Origin: Irpex lacteus
Lineage: Eukaryota > Basidiomycota > Agaricomycetes > Polyporales > Irpicaceae
DNA: 64,000 bases
Direction: 5' to 3'
Assembly: GCA_001986395.2 (NCBI GenBank)
Contig: MQVO02000016.1
Location: forward strand, 620,001-684,000
A program made the position numbers and the translations under genes. Shown here in pieces: positions 47,935 through 61,490 of this stretch (position 1 is the first letter of the stretch; the number at the start of each line of letters is the position of its first letter). The notes beneath the pieces were generated by a model that did no database searches, was not told the origin of the DNA, and saw only the letters and a program-made list of their open reading frames with translations.

Positions 47935-49202
47935 TCACGATGGGTATGAGAGACCTTCGCCTTCACGCTGACGAGTGCCTCTCCGAGAGTTGACAGGATA
48001 CTCGCATCGAAGGTTGCGTCGGGCGCATTGACTATGAGATAAAGACTTCCGTCAGCGTCCGCATATCGTCAAGCTGATTAAGGGGTGGATGGAGAAGATG
48101 AGGGATGAATGATTACTCACTTGCACGTCCGGTCTTTCTTCCCCGGCGCTGGGCTGCCGCAGGCAATCTTGCGCTTTCGGCAGAAATAGCAAGCCAGCGT
48201 GAGCGGTTTCTTGGGCGTGTCCTCCACAATGGGGGGACTCCTCGGAGCAGGAATGGCGATTGGAGGGGGATGGTGCGCCAATAACTGAAGGGACCTTTCC
48301 GAGTTGAAGCTACGAGGCTGCGGACGCTCGATGCTCGACTGTCGTGAGGTGTCCGAGGACTCGTAGGAGCTTGACGATGCGTAACCTTCGGTCACGCTGC
48401 CACGAGGATCTGAATACGGCAGATGCCCCATTGGGGATTCCGAACGGAATCCCGATTGGACTGGCGCGTCGAGCTGTTGTTGCTTAGCGAGATACCGAGA
48501 TGGGTAGCGCGGAGTGTAGTCGCTGGGAGACACGGATGATGAGAACAGTTGAGGCTGCATGGGAGGATTGTTGTCGCCGCAGTACGCATGCGAGTAGCTA
48601 GTGTACTCATTGTCCTCAAATGCAACGGGTGAGAGCTGTTCGTAATCGTACGTGGTAGTGTACCCGTCACGAGAATGTTGGAGTGGCGCAGATGCCCGTT
48701 CGTAATAGCTGTACGACTCCGAAAGTCGAGCGTGTTCGTACGGCTGTGGCGAGTCGTAATACGTGCCGGCCGAGTCATCGGACAACGGGGACACCTCGCC
48801 AGCTTCATAAAGTGTCCGAGGCTGGTGCGTGTCAGAGTAGAAACGTGGCTGAAGGTGCAACACATGTTCTGTTGTGTATGTCATGGCGGCAGCACTGGCG
48901 TCTTCACCATATAGAGGGTGAGAAACTGGAGCCTATTGGAAGTAGTCGACGATTTAGATGTAACCTTGATAAGACGACCCAAGTAGCCTCACCTGATCGT
49001 TGTTGGGAATGGCGCTGATGTTAGGAGCGTCGACGAAATAATCCGCAGGTAACTCCTCGGCTTGCGAGTAGTATTGCGAGCTAGTGACGTGAGCGGCCTG
49101 GCAACTTGAAGTATATGCGTTCGGGTATGGGCCATAGTACTCCTGCGAGGAAGAGGCCTGGGGATCGTAGATGGGCGGAGGCGGAGTGAGATAGGTCGCC
49201 AT
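47935..49202 (-). CDS. Zn2Cys6 transcription factor, C-terminal zinc cluster
   Basis: Three exons (49202-48993, 48932-48121, 48031-47935) give an intact 372-residue protein. The zinc cluster is ACYFCRKRKIACGSPAP...TCNQCARRNLRCEYP, with spacing CX2CX6CX11CX2CX6C: the fungal binuclear cluster that binds CGG-type half-sites. It lies in the last ~60 residues and is split by the last intron, whereas most fungal regulators carry it near the N-terminus and follow it with a coiled-coil linker and a regulatory domain; here neither follows. The rest is Tyr/Ser/Pro/Gln-rich and disordered (MATYLTPPPPIYDPQASSSQ, SESYSYYERASAPLQ), as in activation regions. The tail after the cluster is short and basic (VNSRRGTRQREGEG). 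A TATA box lies about 105 bp upstream of the start. Target genes cannot be told from sequence. Confidence 0.92.
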
Positions 49203-49304
49203 GAGCTCGGAACGGAGGGTAGAAGTGTAAAGGCTAACTTCCTGTCGATCGTGTAGAGGATGCGGGGAGGGGAACGTTGAGTTGTCCCGAGGCGAGGGCC
49301 GAGC

Positions 49305-49312
49305 ATTTTATA
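49305..49312 (-). promoter_or_regulatory. TATA box of the zinc-cluster gene
   Basis: TATAAAAT on the minus strand, 103-110 bp upstream of the ATG at 49202, in an otherwise GC-richer stretch. Position suits a core promoter. Confidence 0.5.
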
Positions 49313-52300
49313 CTTATGCCTGGCGAGAAGAAGTGAAGTTAATATAATCTAGAATAATTGGCTTTGCGTCGGCAAAAGCAATCAGGGTCAAACCGTTTGA
49401 TTTTCCTTGTAACCTGCGAGTCTTATTGGGCAGGCTTATGGGCGTCTCCCTCCTATCGGAAACGCGCCTTTTGTTTTGGTCTGCTTGTCCTCCTCGGACC
49501 CCGGACACATCTCTCGGCTTATGGCCTCAGTCATCCGTCTTTCCTCCCATCTCAACATTCGTGGGTGGGTGTTTTTAATTTCCTGTCGTTCGCACTTTGA
49601 TAATGCTGTTTTAGGCTGTCCCTATGGCTCAGATAGCCGTGCGTTGTATTGTGCAGACAAAAAGAAACAAGGCTTTCCCTCCCAAGCCTTGTGGTATCGA
49701 CCTTTATCCCGTCCTATCGATCCCAACCCTCCCTCGGTTGCGTGAGCGATAGTCCGCTGCAAAGGCTATCGGCCAGGATCAGCACATAGTGGTGCTAGAT
49801 TGGCACCGATAGAGCGATGCCCGCTTAGCGTCCTACAATGACCACTGCGCTTTGGGAGCCAAGTATAGTTAGCGGTACAGTGTTAGCTTTTCGAACACGT
49901 TGCATGGTGACTATGTGAGCAGCTTGGATCATGAGCATAGCCATTGCAGCTCAGAAGGTATGCCACATTGCCTCAACTTCCTGTCGGATCCTGTCGTTCA
50001 CGTACACACATCGGTGTGGCAGTTAGCCGCTCCTCCGTCTCTTCGATGGTCAGCTGCAACGTGTTTCCTTACTCGAAGGGGACACTTCCAAGACCGCGAT
50101 TCTCTCCTTTCCTTCCCAACGTCCCTCAATCAGCTATCGAATACTCCCATCTTGGTCAAGTCGTACGCGTAAGGCCTAAGGGTTGATTTCCCCCAGAATC
50201 TCTCCAAGCCTAAGGCCAGAATCTCGGTGCGAGGAATTCACCGCTCTAGTTCATGTAACGTTCTTTGTTCATCCCAAGGCCCGATGTGCCTCGCCCCTGC
50301 TACCGCCTTCTTGACGAGTCTAATGCATAGCAGCACATATGGGTTATCAAAGGATCATAAATATCTCGGGCCCTGGGACGCACGCCCTACCAACGCTTGC
50401 AGAAGCCGGCAACTTGTAGCCGGCTGCGTGCATTTAAGTAGTGAGTGAGCCCTTCTCGAAATCTTCACATTTGTACTAACTTCTTGTCAGAGCCAAACTC
50501 TAGTTCTGGCAAGCCACGGTGCTGCTTGCCTACTGTCAACTAAAAAGAGCTTGTCCCTATAGGACTTTCTTACTGTGACACTACTTCCCTGCTGGGAAGC
50601 ACAAGTTGACTATTACAATTCGCGTCGAGTTCATCCGTCAGACGTGGTGCGATGTTCTATTGTCGTACGCTTCGATTTTTTGGACAAGCTTCGCAAACTC
50701 CCCACGATTATGTGCTTGCGAACTTATAGTAACTGCCAATGTGAGTCGCCTATTGCTCGTGGGTAAATGACTAGTGAATGAGCGACAAAGTAGTATCGAT
50801 CAGCTAAACCAAGTATGGCCACTCACTTCTTCACGCTACTATTCACCACTAATCACCGTTTATGTCCTTGCGGTGCGTTCTTTCATCGTGAGCAGTGGGG
50901 GTTCGGTCGAGATTCATTGCACTACGCGCAGACCTTCTGTTGATCAACCTTGTATAAGTTACGGACGAGGCAAACTTGTAATTGGATCCCTTCTGATGAC
51001 GTTGCCTACGGTGCCTCGTACGCTTTTCATACCAAGGTGAAACACGCTACACATATATATGTGACAGCGAGCTCATATTCATGTGACCTTCGCAACTTCG
51101 AATACTGGCTAGGTGCGTAGCCTCAATATTCTTCCCACTACCAGAATTATCTTTTTTCTCGAGCTCATGATTTTGTGATGAAGGCTCGCAGATCTTCTAC
51201 AACCAAGGGTGCGTCTCAGGTATGCAGCAGACCCCGGACATTTCGTGTCAAGATTATAAACAACTTAGCAGAATAACCTTCGGGGGTATTTGTGATGCAG
51301 AAGGTCTGGACCTTGTCTCTTTACAGACGCCGGTAACTCAAACTTCTGTTGGTCAAGCTTTGGTGTTGTTGGACACGGCTGATAGCCCCCAGCCGTACAA
51401 AATGCATGTAAGGCAAGAGTCTTCCAAGATCTCACCGGTGCGATACATACGCCCGATCCTGGCGCAGGACCCTTGAAGGCCTCTCCGTACTTAACCTTGC
51501 TTTCAGTCTGGCTATATAAAGGCCTGATCATCGTGCGCATGGCTTGCCGGTACTTGCGCTACGACTACAGCTCTCTGGTGCATCGGCTCTGGACGCCACA
51601 AAACGAGGTGGCTTCTACTAGACGACTAATGGCCATTGGCTGGTAAGAAACGCTGCACAGAAGTGTTTCACACCGACATTTATTAACAGCAACACCAATA
51701 TCTAGGCCCTCTTCTCATTGAAGGCTTTCCCTTGTCTTCATCGTAACTTCTAGGGAAGTTCTCTTCAGAATTATATCGCTCGTCTAGCGCACTGATTGAA
51801 ACTGCTCAACTAGCGACTCAACTCTCGCGGATATAGCGGCAGTGGCCGCACTACCGCGTTTATGGGTGTACGATGGCCGCGAGCGTTTGTTAGAGCCTCC
51901 TCCGACTTCTGCATCCATAGTTCTAACATCCCTACTACCCAACGATCGACGAAGCAACAGTGAACGCTGATCGTGTGCAAACCGTGACCGCGCAGGTGCC
52001 GAGCATATCCGCTTCTGCCCTTCCGTTACCCGGTAGTCCGCATGTCGTTATTCACAATCGAGTACCTGGGGGCTTACTGGTTAGGTGGGCCGACCTAACT
52101 CCTGAAACATTCATGTAACAGTATTCCCAAGTCAGTCACGGCGCGAAATCACGAGGGTTTCTTCCTATGGAGCAATCGTCAGGAGCGTCGAGCATCTCAG
52201 TTGCTCTTCCCCATAAGACGCCATACATCCATCTCACATGTCCATATCATCTGCCTGTTCGGCCATCCCATCGATATTCATAATCCCACTGTGCCTCCGA

Positions 52301-53862
52301 CGATATGCAAGACCTGACTGCAGCTAAGCGGTATCGATCGCGCCATTCATACAGATTACCACCACACCGTATCCGCAACGATATCCTCGGGGCTCGGATC
52401 ATTACGACATGCCGACGTTCTTGTATTGTTATCGTCTTTCATCTACACTCATCCCGGATTCATAGACAGCGTGCACCACGAGTTCGCTGGCTGGTAGCAC
52501 AGCATGAATGACCAGTGATCCTCATGTAGCAGTCGATACCCTGCATACATGTCCCAAGCTCCGGAAGATGGAAATCTCCCCCGAATATTACGGTGCGCCA
52601 AAAGCTGCGGATTGCTTAATATCTCGTTCTTGGCGGCTTCAAGCGACCATTCCTATGCCTACATACGCCTCATTGCTGACTGGGAATAGCGCATGTCTCA
52701 TCTATCTATCCGCCCTGTCTGCATCGTGGTGTATTATGCGTGTATTACACGAAGGCACCACTGCCTCATCATCGCAACAGTTTCCTTCGGCAGTGGCCTT
52801 TGGTTGAATTTCGGATGTGAATCGTGTTTGTCACATACTAGTCGCACCACGCTAACTGTTATCTCGCTTCGGAAAACGCAATAACTCAATCTCCTTACTT
52901 TATCGGAGCATCTTGGAAACATTGCGACTTGTCTATGTCTAGGAACGAAAGCCTGCCAGTGCGAAGGGATCCACATGTACATCATATGCCCACGTACTAA
53001 AGAAAGGCGTGGCCAACGCGTGGGGCTGCTATCTGAGTTCCGTGGCTACGATCGAAGGAGATCATTGCCTTTCGCGTGCTAAGTGCTGAGGATGGCAGGT
53101 TTGGGACTCCGTTATGGAGTCTGCGGTGCATGCTTATCATCGACGTGCGTCCGCATAGGGTAGAGGTAGGGGCAGTGGATGGCTCCCTGTAAGCGTGCCT
53201 TAGTTCCAACCTTGTTTAGTTACCGAGGATGCCACTCGCTCCCCCGCAGGACCGAACACATTGAGCCCGATACTGCGTAACCAGCGACGTTTTCCCCTCA
53301 AAATATGCAATTCCGGACTCCTGTATTCCTCTATCAGGACTCTTGCAAGCTTGTACTCATCTCACGAGAATCTCTGAACACTGCAGCTGTGTGTTCGCCC
53401 GTCAGGATTCCTGTATTCTCACTGCCGTCACGTATGTACCATGGGGCTTATTTATCAGATTTCAGAGAGTGAACGAGTTGACACTCAGAATACCACTTAT
53501 GTCAAGCGAGATCGTTCTTAGTTCTTGCGGATAACGAGCCGAATTCCCTGCGTTGTATTACTGTATGTCACGATTGTGCATCATCCGGGAGACCATATTC
53601 CATTGTACCATTGTGATTTACGAAACATGATGACACAACGTTGGTTGAAACTCAACAACACGATACTTAGGACAATAGGAGCTGATAAATTACGAAACAC
53701 CCTAGCAGACCGGCGTGCGCGAAATACAATGTAACCCACAGAACATGCAAGAAATACAAATATGATAACAATCTAGTTGCGGGGAGGAGGGAGTAAGAGG
53801 ATTCCGTATGGCTACATGTTAAAAGCTTGTGCGAAAAGAGAAGAAAAAAAGCGTTGTCAAAA
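49313..53862. other. Gene-free stretch, nothing recognised
   Basis: About 4.5 kb without a gene I can support. The left end includes the upstream region of the zinc-cluster gene. Open frames reach about 100 codons (for example 52508-52807, with TCPKLRKMEISPEYYGAP, which faintly resembles an LRR/F-box segment) but no partner exons were found. No repeat unit, terminal inverted repeat or RNA gene is visible by eye. Confidence 0.4.
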
Positions 53863-56800
53863 TTAAACACTGGGAAGAAGCGACATTAACTGCTGCAAAA
53901 TCCTGACATCGAATGCGTTCCCGGAACGTCTGGCATGGACATCACCTCTGTCGCCCTTGTTCAACAACATGATCTGTCGCATCGTTAAGGCGGCGAGAGC
54001 ATTCTCGATGCGGGATGAAAGGGAGTCCAGAAGGAGAGTAAGCTCGGCGTCGGAAGCTGTCCCCATGTTTGGAAGCAGAATGTCGGGGTTGCCATAGAGG
54101 TAGACAGGATTTAAGTCCAGCCTCGCCTCGTCTTGGGTTTTTACGGCACTGTTCTTTCGGGCAGGCAATGGTTTGAAGACTCGTGAGGATGTCAACGCCT
54201 CCAGTCGAATGCACAGCATGGCCAGTTCTCGCATCTGCTCTACGCTGAACTGCACTCTTGAACCGGATACCGACTCTCCTGAAAGATTCTCCAGGCCATG
54301 GCGTGCAATTAGTTCGGTGGGATAGATGAGCGACAAACTCTCAGGCACTTCCAACCCCTTCAGCTTAACCTCTCCAAATGCATGATATGAACCCCAAGGC
54401 GACGGATGGCCTCGATGGCTTGTGGGGATTGTGAACGCGAATGTTCCGTCGGTTCTTCGCTGGCAAAGATCGTTGCGTTGATCTCCCTGATGACGTCGGC
54501 GCTACACATGATCTGCCCGCCAGCGGCACTGCCGCTTATACGAGATGCACGATTAACCACAGGTCCGAGATAATCCATCCGTTTGGTCGTCGGATCAGGA
54601 TCAGGAATTGGTCTGCCGCAGTGTACACCCATGCGAACCGATAGACCTCGCGCTAGCAGCTTGCCATTGTCGTCGTAGACCTCCTTGCCGTCTTCGCATT
54701 CGAGGATCTCCAAAGGCCACGCAACTTGGAGAGTTGGACCTGTACTTCTAAACACCACCATACAGCGGCAAGGGTGGTAGGGAAGGCACACATGAACGCA
54801 TCTCCCTCCGTCTTTACCTCGTAGCCGCCGCACAGTCTGAGGTGTCGCCGTAATAGAGAGTTATGCGAAGAGATAGCAGTTTGCATACCCTGGTTCGCCT
54901 CCCACAAGTGAGTGGAATTTCTGATGTCGGTGAACACGAGCGCGATATGTCCGGTTGGGGCTGGAACTTCCATACCCAACCTGTAGATATCACGGTTGCT
55001 GATGTCGGTGTGCTTATTACGGAGCCAGTTGAGGTACGCATCGTCAACGGCAGGATCGAGAGTTTGCTGGCGTGAACGTCCGCTATCGAAAAGATCCCCG
55101 ACATTGATAACCATGATCATGGTTGTGCCTTCAGCTCCGTAGCTCATCGCAAAGTCACGAAGTTTCTGGGCCGCGAGCATCGGATCGGGCATCTTGCGTA
55201 CGATATCTACCGCCGTTTGGTACGACACAAAGTCCCATAGTCCCCGATTGCCAATGATGACGAATTCGTCCAGTCCGTCCAGAGTTTGACTGATACGTCT
55301 GGCCTGGCACATATGACCGGCAGCAGTAATAAAACCCGAACGACCTAGAGACGTCCACTTCGTCATTAACCAAACCCTTCGGGGAAACCCAGCCCTCTGC
55401 TGAGCGAATCCTAGCCGTCTCGTCCCGGTCGAAGGGGTCGTGCATCTTCGTTAACACCTCTGCGTTCCCTGTCTTGACATGACAGCGAGTGCACTACCCG
55501 CGTGAGCGACGTACAACGTCCTATCCACGAAATACAGCAAAATTCCGCATGCGCCGCTCTTGAAGCTAGTGTAGTCGATGCCCGAAGGTATATTGCCTGA
55601 CGCACTGATCGCGGAAGGACGTCTCGGGTCGCGCGTAAAGAGGAAGTCGTGGAGACCCTTGTTAAGCTTCAAGAACGTCCTACGCATGGCGTCTGTGATT
55701 GTCCCGTTTCGTGATCTCTCCACGCGATCCACTTCTTCAGCAAGAACGAAGTCACCCTGCTCTGAAGGTACTTCGAGATACGGTTATTGCTACCGATGTG
55801 CGACGGCCGACCGAACATCCCAAAGATCGCTTCGCTCTTGCGCTCTCGAAACTCGGGTTGGACGAAGTCGAACATGGTGAGACTCTGCCCCAGCGTATCT
55901 GCGATGCCGTACGCCATGTTGTTAACTTCGGAGAGAGAGGTACGCACGCGGCGATCTTCGGTGTCGTCTGGAATATTGGACTCAAAGGTGAAAGTTATGT
56001 CCATAAGCCCGAGCACCTTGAGATCCCTGAGCATGGCGAAATTATCGAGCTTCGTGTGTGTCGGCCCGCCTTGTGGTCAGGCTTGATGTCCAGACGTTTG
56101 TTTCCCGACAGGTTGAGATAACGCAGGTTTTGATTGAAGTTCCTAATAGGTGAAATGCGTGTTATTCATTAGTCGACTATTGTCCATGAATGATTTCTAG
56201 GACGCCAAGGGACGTACCAATTCCAATCAAACTCCCAATTGTTGATGTTATATCTCAACAGGTTGCTGCCGACGTCCAATACCGAAAGCTCTTGATCTTT
56301 CCTAGCTCCTGCGGCAAGCTCTGTAGCTTTTCCCATTCAAGAACAACACTCGTAGATTCACCAAGGCCTCCAATTCGGCATTTGGAAGCGCCGTAAGCTC
56401 ATTACCACTCAGGTACAACTCTTCCAAGCGAGTGAGACTCCGAAGAAACGCGGGAGGAATGAGCTGAATGCGGTTGAAGGAGAGGTTGAGTACCTTGAGG
56501 TCTTTGAGAACCATCAGGACGTGCAGATGGTCTTCCGAAAGGAGGTTTTCGCCGAGGTAGAGCTTCCCAGAGCGTATGCGAGAGGAGGTGAGGGGCGCAG
56601 GCCGATCGAGCTGGCCGCGGAGGCTTTCCGTTCCAGGTAAATACTACTGAGTAGTGTAGAAGATGACGGAACTGAGGTAGTCATGAGCGAGGTCATGGTA
56701 TCGTCTCGCAGCTTCGGCTCGTTCAGTTTCTTGATCAGATTCGACGTTGCGTTGATTACGGTGAGGAAGCGCAATCCCACAGTGACGCAGGCAGCTCCTC

Positions 56801-59445
56801 GATGCTGTTGTTGTGAAATTCAAGGGTCTCCAACCTTTGCAGTTTTCCAAGCGAAGTGGGGAGGACGTAGAGTTGGTTGTTCGAACACGAGAGATGCTCT
56901 AGCCTGCTGAGCTCACCAACAGAGTCGGGTAGAGAGCGGATGGAATTGTGATCGACTTTCAGCTCCTTGAGAGATGTGAGCTGACTGAGAGCGAGATTAT
57001 CGAGACTGGAGAGTTTTGCGTGCGAGATGTCAAGAGTAGTCATGGTGTAGAGGAAATGCTCGGAGGCAGAAGGGGCAGTGAGAAGCGTGATATCGTTGTG
57101 CGAGGCATCCAACAAGTGGAGCGAGGGACCGAACGAGAGATTCAGCGAATGTACCACGTTGTGGTCGCACGTATTGTGTGACTTTCGGTAGCGAGCTGAC
57201 CAGAGACAATCCGAGATATTGTTCCGCCTGCAGTCCAGATCTCGAAGGTTAATCCAGGAAGAACACGTGAAGGGAACTTTGACACTTGGTTCCCCACCAT
57301 GATAAGCTTCTCGAGTAACTGCAAGTTCCCGATCTCAGTTGGAAGCTCAGAATCATGTTAAAGGAGATGTCAAGGTCGAGAAGGCCGGGAACCTTGCATA
57401 CTACCTCGGGAACCTGCCGGAACTTGTTGTTCGAGATGTTTAGTTCCTGAAGAGAGCGTAGCCGGGGAAATACCAGGGTAACTGCTCCATACCGTTGTTC
57501 TGCAGTTCAGCGACCTCAGTGGTATACTATCCAGCGAGGCGTCGTCGAGGTTGGTGATGCGGTTACAGGAGAGATCGAGGTAGTTCAGCGACACTGCGTG
57601 TCGAACACTTCGCGGAACCGTCTTCATCGCCATATTCTGTATCGCAACTCTCGAAGACCAGTGCATGACTGAATAAAGTCAAGCGGGATCTCCACCATGG
57701 GATTTCTCGACAGATTCAGGAACACAATCTCGTCGGCGTGTTTGTGACAGAGTACCGGTATCGTGCGAAGTGCCCGCGCGGTCAAATCAACGAACTCATA
57801 GTTGTCGAGATGGAGGTTGTCATCCTATGAGTAATGAATCAGCCCTCTGGTGATTTATAGCGTATGAGTACTCGGAATATGACTAAAACTCACGACGGGC
57901 CCTATGACATTACTCTTATAGACGAACTTCATTAGAAACTGGATATCCTCTTGATCCTGAAGGTCGTCCACGTCCTCATACCCGGCTTGCTGAAGTTGTC
58001 TCCGCACAATACTCGCAGGCTTTTCCGTCATACCCAGCATCCTCTCTGTCCATTCGATCAACGAACTACTTACAGGCAGAGATTTGGAGAAGACCGAAAT
58101 TACACACCTCGACCGCGCTCCTTCAGATACAGCCTGTGAGTTTCTCGCTCTGCACCAGGCAGCAGTTTCTCGTTTAGACTCGGCATGATTTGCTGCACCG
58201 TGTCCGTCAACTTCAAATTTGCGAGGTGTAGGCATTCCCTGTTCGGTATATCCGTATCTTGTACCTCTCGTCTCCATATCGCCTCCTATGCTCGACCTGG
58301 ACCATCTCGACTTCTTCCGCACATGTCGTCCCACAGAGTTCCTAAACGAGCTAGACGAGTTGAACGGCAGGTCGTCGACGTCCGACCCTGGCTCTAAGTC
58401 GTCAAGCCATCACCCTTCTCGACCTCCCAACTCTCTGGAGCCGTCCATGCTGCGCCTTGTTCTGAACCGGGTATACTGGCGGGGGAAATGGTGCAGGAGT
58501 CTTTGGTGAGATCCTTCGATCAAAGTGTTCGCTAACCCCTTGTTTCCGTTTAACGGCACTGCCTCGGAAAGGATCCCTAAAGGACGGAACAGTTGGAGGG
58601 GGCGATGGAGACATCACTGATGTGTACGACGTCTGATACATCGAAGATGCGTCCGAGCTCAGCGCGCTCTCTGTCGACGTCGCGAACCCGCTGCCTGGCG
58701 AGTGTGGATCGGGATGTTGTGACGGCGTTGGATTGAACTCAGAGAGGGCGGAAATGTTGACGATCCCGTCCATGTTGTCAATGTTCCTGTCCAAATGATA
58801 TTCGACGCCATCCTGCGAAGGTCTCTCGATCGGCTGCTTTGACGGCTTCCTCCCACGAAGCTTTCTCGAGTCAGGTGAAGGCAGTGGGGGAACAGGAGGT
58901 TCCGTTCCGTCGCGAGAGTTGAGTCTTCCACCTTGTCTCGAACGTTTGAAGGCATCCTTTATCCTGACGAGCGATGATTTCTTCTTCATCTCTTGACTAC
59001 CATGACGCGCGTATTCCGTCGAGGTGCTACCGACGCTGAGCGTATCGGAGCGAAAGGTCATGAGGCTTGATGTATCGGATGGTCTTGAGCCTAACCCATC
59101 GTTAGTTCTGCTGGGCGTAAGGGTGTACGAGCTGCCAAGGGAGAACCCGCTAATGCTGCTCTTGAATGACCGACTGGTGGTGGACTTTGGTGGCGGTTGT
59201 GGTGGCTATGCATAAATGAGTGGACCGTTAGCAATGCAAGCGCAGTTGAACATCATGAAATGAAATACCGCAGGTTCTTCGTCTTCATGGAGAGGTTCAT
59301 TGACCCATGGCGCAATGTCTGGGTCGGGGTTAGTCGAGACGAAAGCTGTAGCATCCTGCGAGGGTAGAAAGTCGTTGGGCCCGTCGAGCGACAGCGGAGA
59401 GATGAAGCTCATCCTCGACGACCCTTGTACAAATTCGACAGACAT
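53863..59445 (-). CDS. CYR1: Adenylate cyclase (Cyr1/Uac1 type), many frameshifts
   Basis: Fungal adenylate cyclase, which makes cAMP under Ras and G-alpha control. From the start at 59445 (MSVEFVQGSSRMSFI): a disordered Ser/Pro region; a Ras-association-like part with KLLPGAERETHRLYLKERGR and IVRRQLQQAGYEDVDDL; leucine-rich repeats from about 57830 to 56100 (EIVFLNLSRNPMVEIPLDF, LTSLKELKVDHNSIRSLPDS, LKVLNLSFNRIQLIPPAF); a degenerate PP2C-like domain (RRTFLKLNKGLHDF, VDRTLYVAHAGSALAVMS, DEFVIIGNRGLWDFVSYQ); and the class III catalytic domain with both metal aspartates in IALVFTDIRNSTHLWE and GYEVKTEGDAFMCAFP, then VRMGVHCGRP and YLGPVVNRASRISGSA. The C-terminus ends MSLLPSV. I estimate 1,750 residues, on the short side for the family. 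At least 20 single-base losses, nearly all in runs of 2-5 equal bases, interrupt the frame; the encoded protein stays conserved on each side, so the gene is probably functional and the sequence faulty. Confidence 0.88.
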
Positions 59446-61390
59446 GTGGAGTGGCGAGAGGAACGAGCACGACGACTACGAGATGTACAAGTGCGGTGTG
59501 GACAACGACCGTGGCCAACAGCGACATGGACGGCGGAACGGATCAATATTGATGGCAATGCCGGCCGACAATATCCCAATTCAGTAATTTACGACGTCTG
59601 ACTCCGAGTCATGTCCCACCATGCACGCTCTGTCATGCATGTCATGTCCACTGAACTGCGGAGACCAGACTTCTAGCTATGGACAATGAGCGTGGAAAAA
59701 ACATTCATGTACAAGAGTACTGGATGGCTTGGCTTGGTGCGATGCCATATACGTGATCTTGGTACTCTTTCGCTAACACTACCGTGACTATTGACTATAT
59801 GCATTGGGTAACAGTACCCCAATGTCTCTCACCATGATCTGCGGGAGAAGTTTGGTATTTGACGTGAGAGAACAGCCCCTCTATCAACTTTAGAAGTCTT
59901 TGGCTTATCGCAATTATGAGCGGTGCACTTTGCAAATCCGTTCATCGCTCTCACAGCATATAGACCTCGAGCATTGTACAGCATGGCAGGTGCGTGGCCC
60001 TCTACCATCGGAGGTAGCGGGTGTACACTTTCGCTCGCCAAGGATTTCTGGATGCGTCACCATACAGTCCTCTCGGTGATAAACATGCTGACACTACTTG
60101 TGCTCTCATTTCGCGGAATATATATTCGGAGAAGTGCTACGCATGGAGGCCAAAACGTGCCTCCGAGCTTTATGAAACGATTCGTTTCATGTTTGCGGTA
60201 AATGTCATCATGGGGCCCTTTTAACGTTCCATCCCAGGTGCCGGCGCAATATCAATGTCAAACACACATGCCCTCTGCTGCGTTCTGCCCTCACCTGACG
60301 ATGGAAATCGGTAATTACAGGACGTTAAGAGCCCTGACAGCACCATAACTTGTCATACATTCACACCACGAGTACTTCTGGTACTAGTCTATATACTGAT
60401 CTGTCACACGACAGAGGATGCGAGTTTCAGCCTTAACGCATCCTCGACCTGAGGTCTCGAAATCCAGGATATACAGTACTACCAACGGTACGTCTTTTTG
60501 CATCACTGCTTATCTCTGCCCAACAGAAAGCTATGAAGGTACACTCAGGTACAACTCATAGCGCGTCTGGACCGGCGTTGCAAACCTAACAAGCCGCGAT
60601 GTACGATGCAACGATCTTTCTTTGCCTCACTGTTCTATTCTTTCCTTGCTGATAACGCGTCTTATACATTCAGGCACAACCTCAGCCTGTTCCCGGACAG
60701 TGGCAGCATTCGCCTCGCGCATCGGAAGACAGGAAACTCAGCGCTCAGCCTGAATTGCGAAGACTTCGGAAGTCACGGGGTCAATAGAAGGCCAGGCTGA
60801 GCATTTGGGCTGTGCGTATTGGGCGGATAGCTGACTGCAATCGACTTGGAAAGGCAAATCTTCCTGCTTTACAACAAGCGCGCGTTGATGTTGGATACTT
60901 GATGCATGATGGCAGCGGCGGTCTATGCTGTGCTGACGGTGAATATACAACGCGGGCGGTCTCACATAACGACCAGTCTTCCAAGGCCCCAAGGTCGCCT
61001 GAGGTGTATCTCAGCTTTTTCTGGTGCACTGCGATGAGTGCTTATGTTTATTCATCTTTCTCAGGATGAAGTTTTGGGATCGTCATTCTTCCAGGTGTGC
61101 GCGCCAAATCTAGCAAAAAATTCTCACAAGAGAAAATACTCAAGTGCGCCTCGTCCGAATGTTTAGTTGATAAAATATCACGACCGAGGCGTGTCCGCGC
61201 GCGAGGTACAGCAAACGATATCAAATCTCGGACCCTGGCCGCAGTGAGGTTTGCATTCACCCCGCAAACCGCATTCGCTCGAGTGGGAACAGAGTTTCCG
61301 TCCATTCCCTTCTCGTCCATCGCAGTGCCCCGATCCGGTCGCCAGCTCCATGCTACCGATATCATGTCGCACCAGCCACATCCGTTCGCC
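59446..61390. other. Divergent intergenic region, nothing recognised
   Basis: About 2 kb between the starts of adenylate cyclase (minus) and the amino acid permease (plus). Open frames near 59923-60224 and 60812-61069 have no recognisable content. The left part should contain the cyclase promoter; GATAA at 61169-61173 may belong to the permease promoter. Confidence 0.4.
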
Positions 61391-61419
61391 GATAAGGCTT
61401 CTTCCCCACGGTATATAAA
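61391..61419 (+). promoter_or_regulatory. Permease promoter: GATA site and TATA box
   Basis: GATAAG at 61391-61396 and TATATAAA at 61412-61419 lie 72-100 bp upstream of the permease ATG; another GATAA is at 61169-61173. GATA factors control many fungal amino acid permeases in response to nitrogen, so nitrogen regulation is a reasonable inference. Confidence 0.5.
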
Positions 61420-61490
61420 CACTTGACGCGGGAAGCAGTGTTCACCTTCTTGGTCCTCTTCTCCCACCTGCTTCTCCTCGATCACCAGCC

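Noticed and set aside
53863..59445. Adenylate cyclase as a genuine pseudogene
   Set aside because: The defects are almost only one-base run contractions while codons stay conserved over 5 kb, which fits consensus error better than genetic decay.
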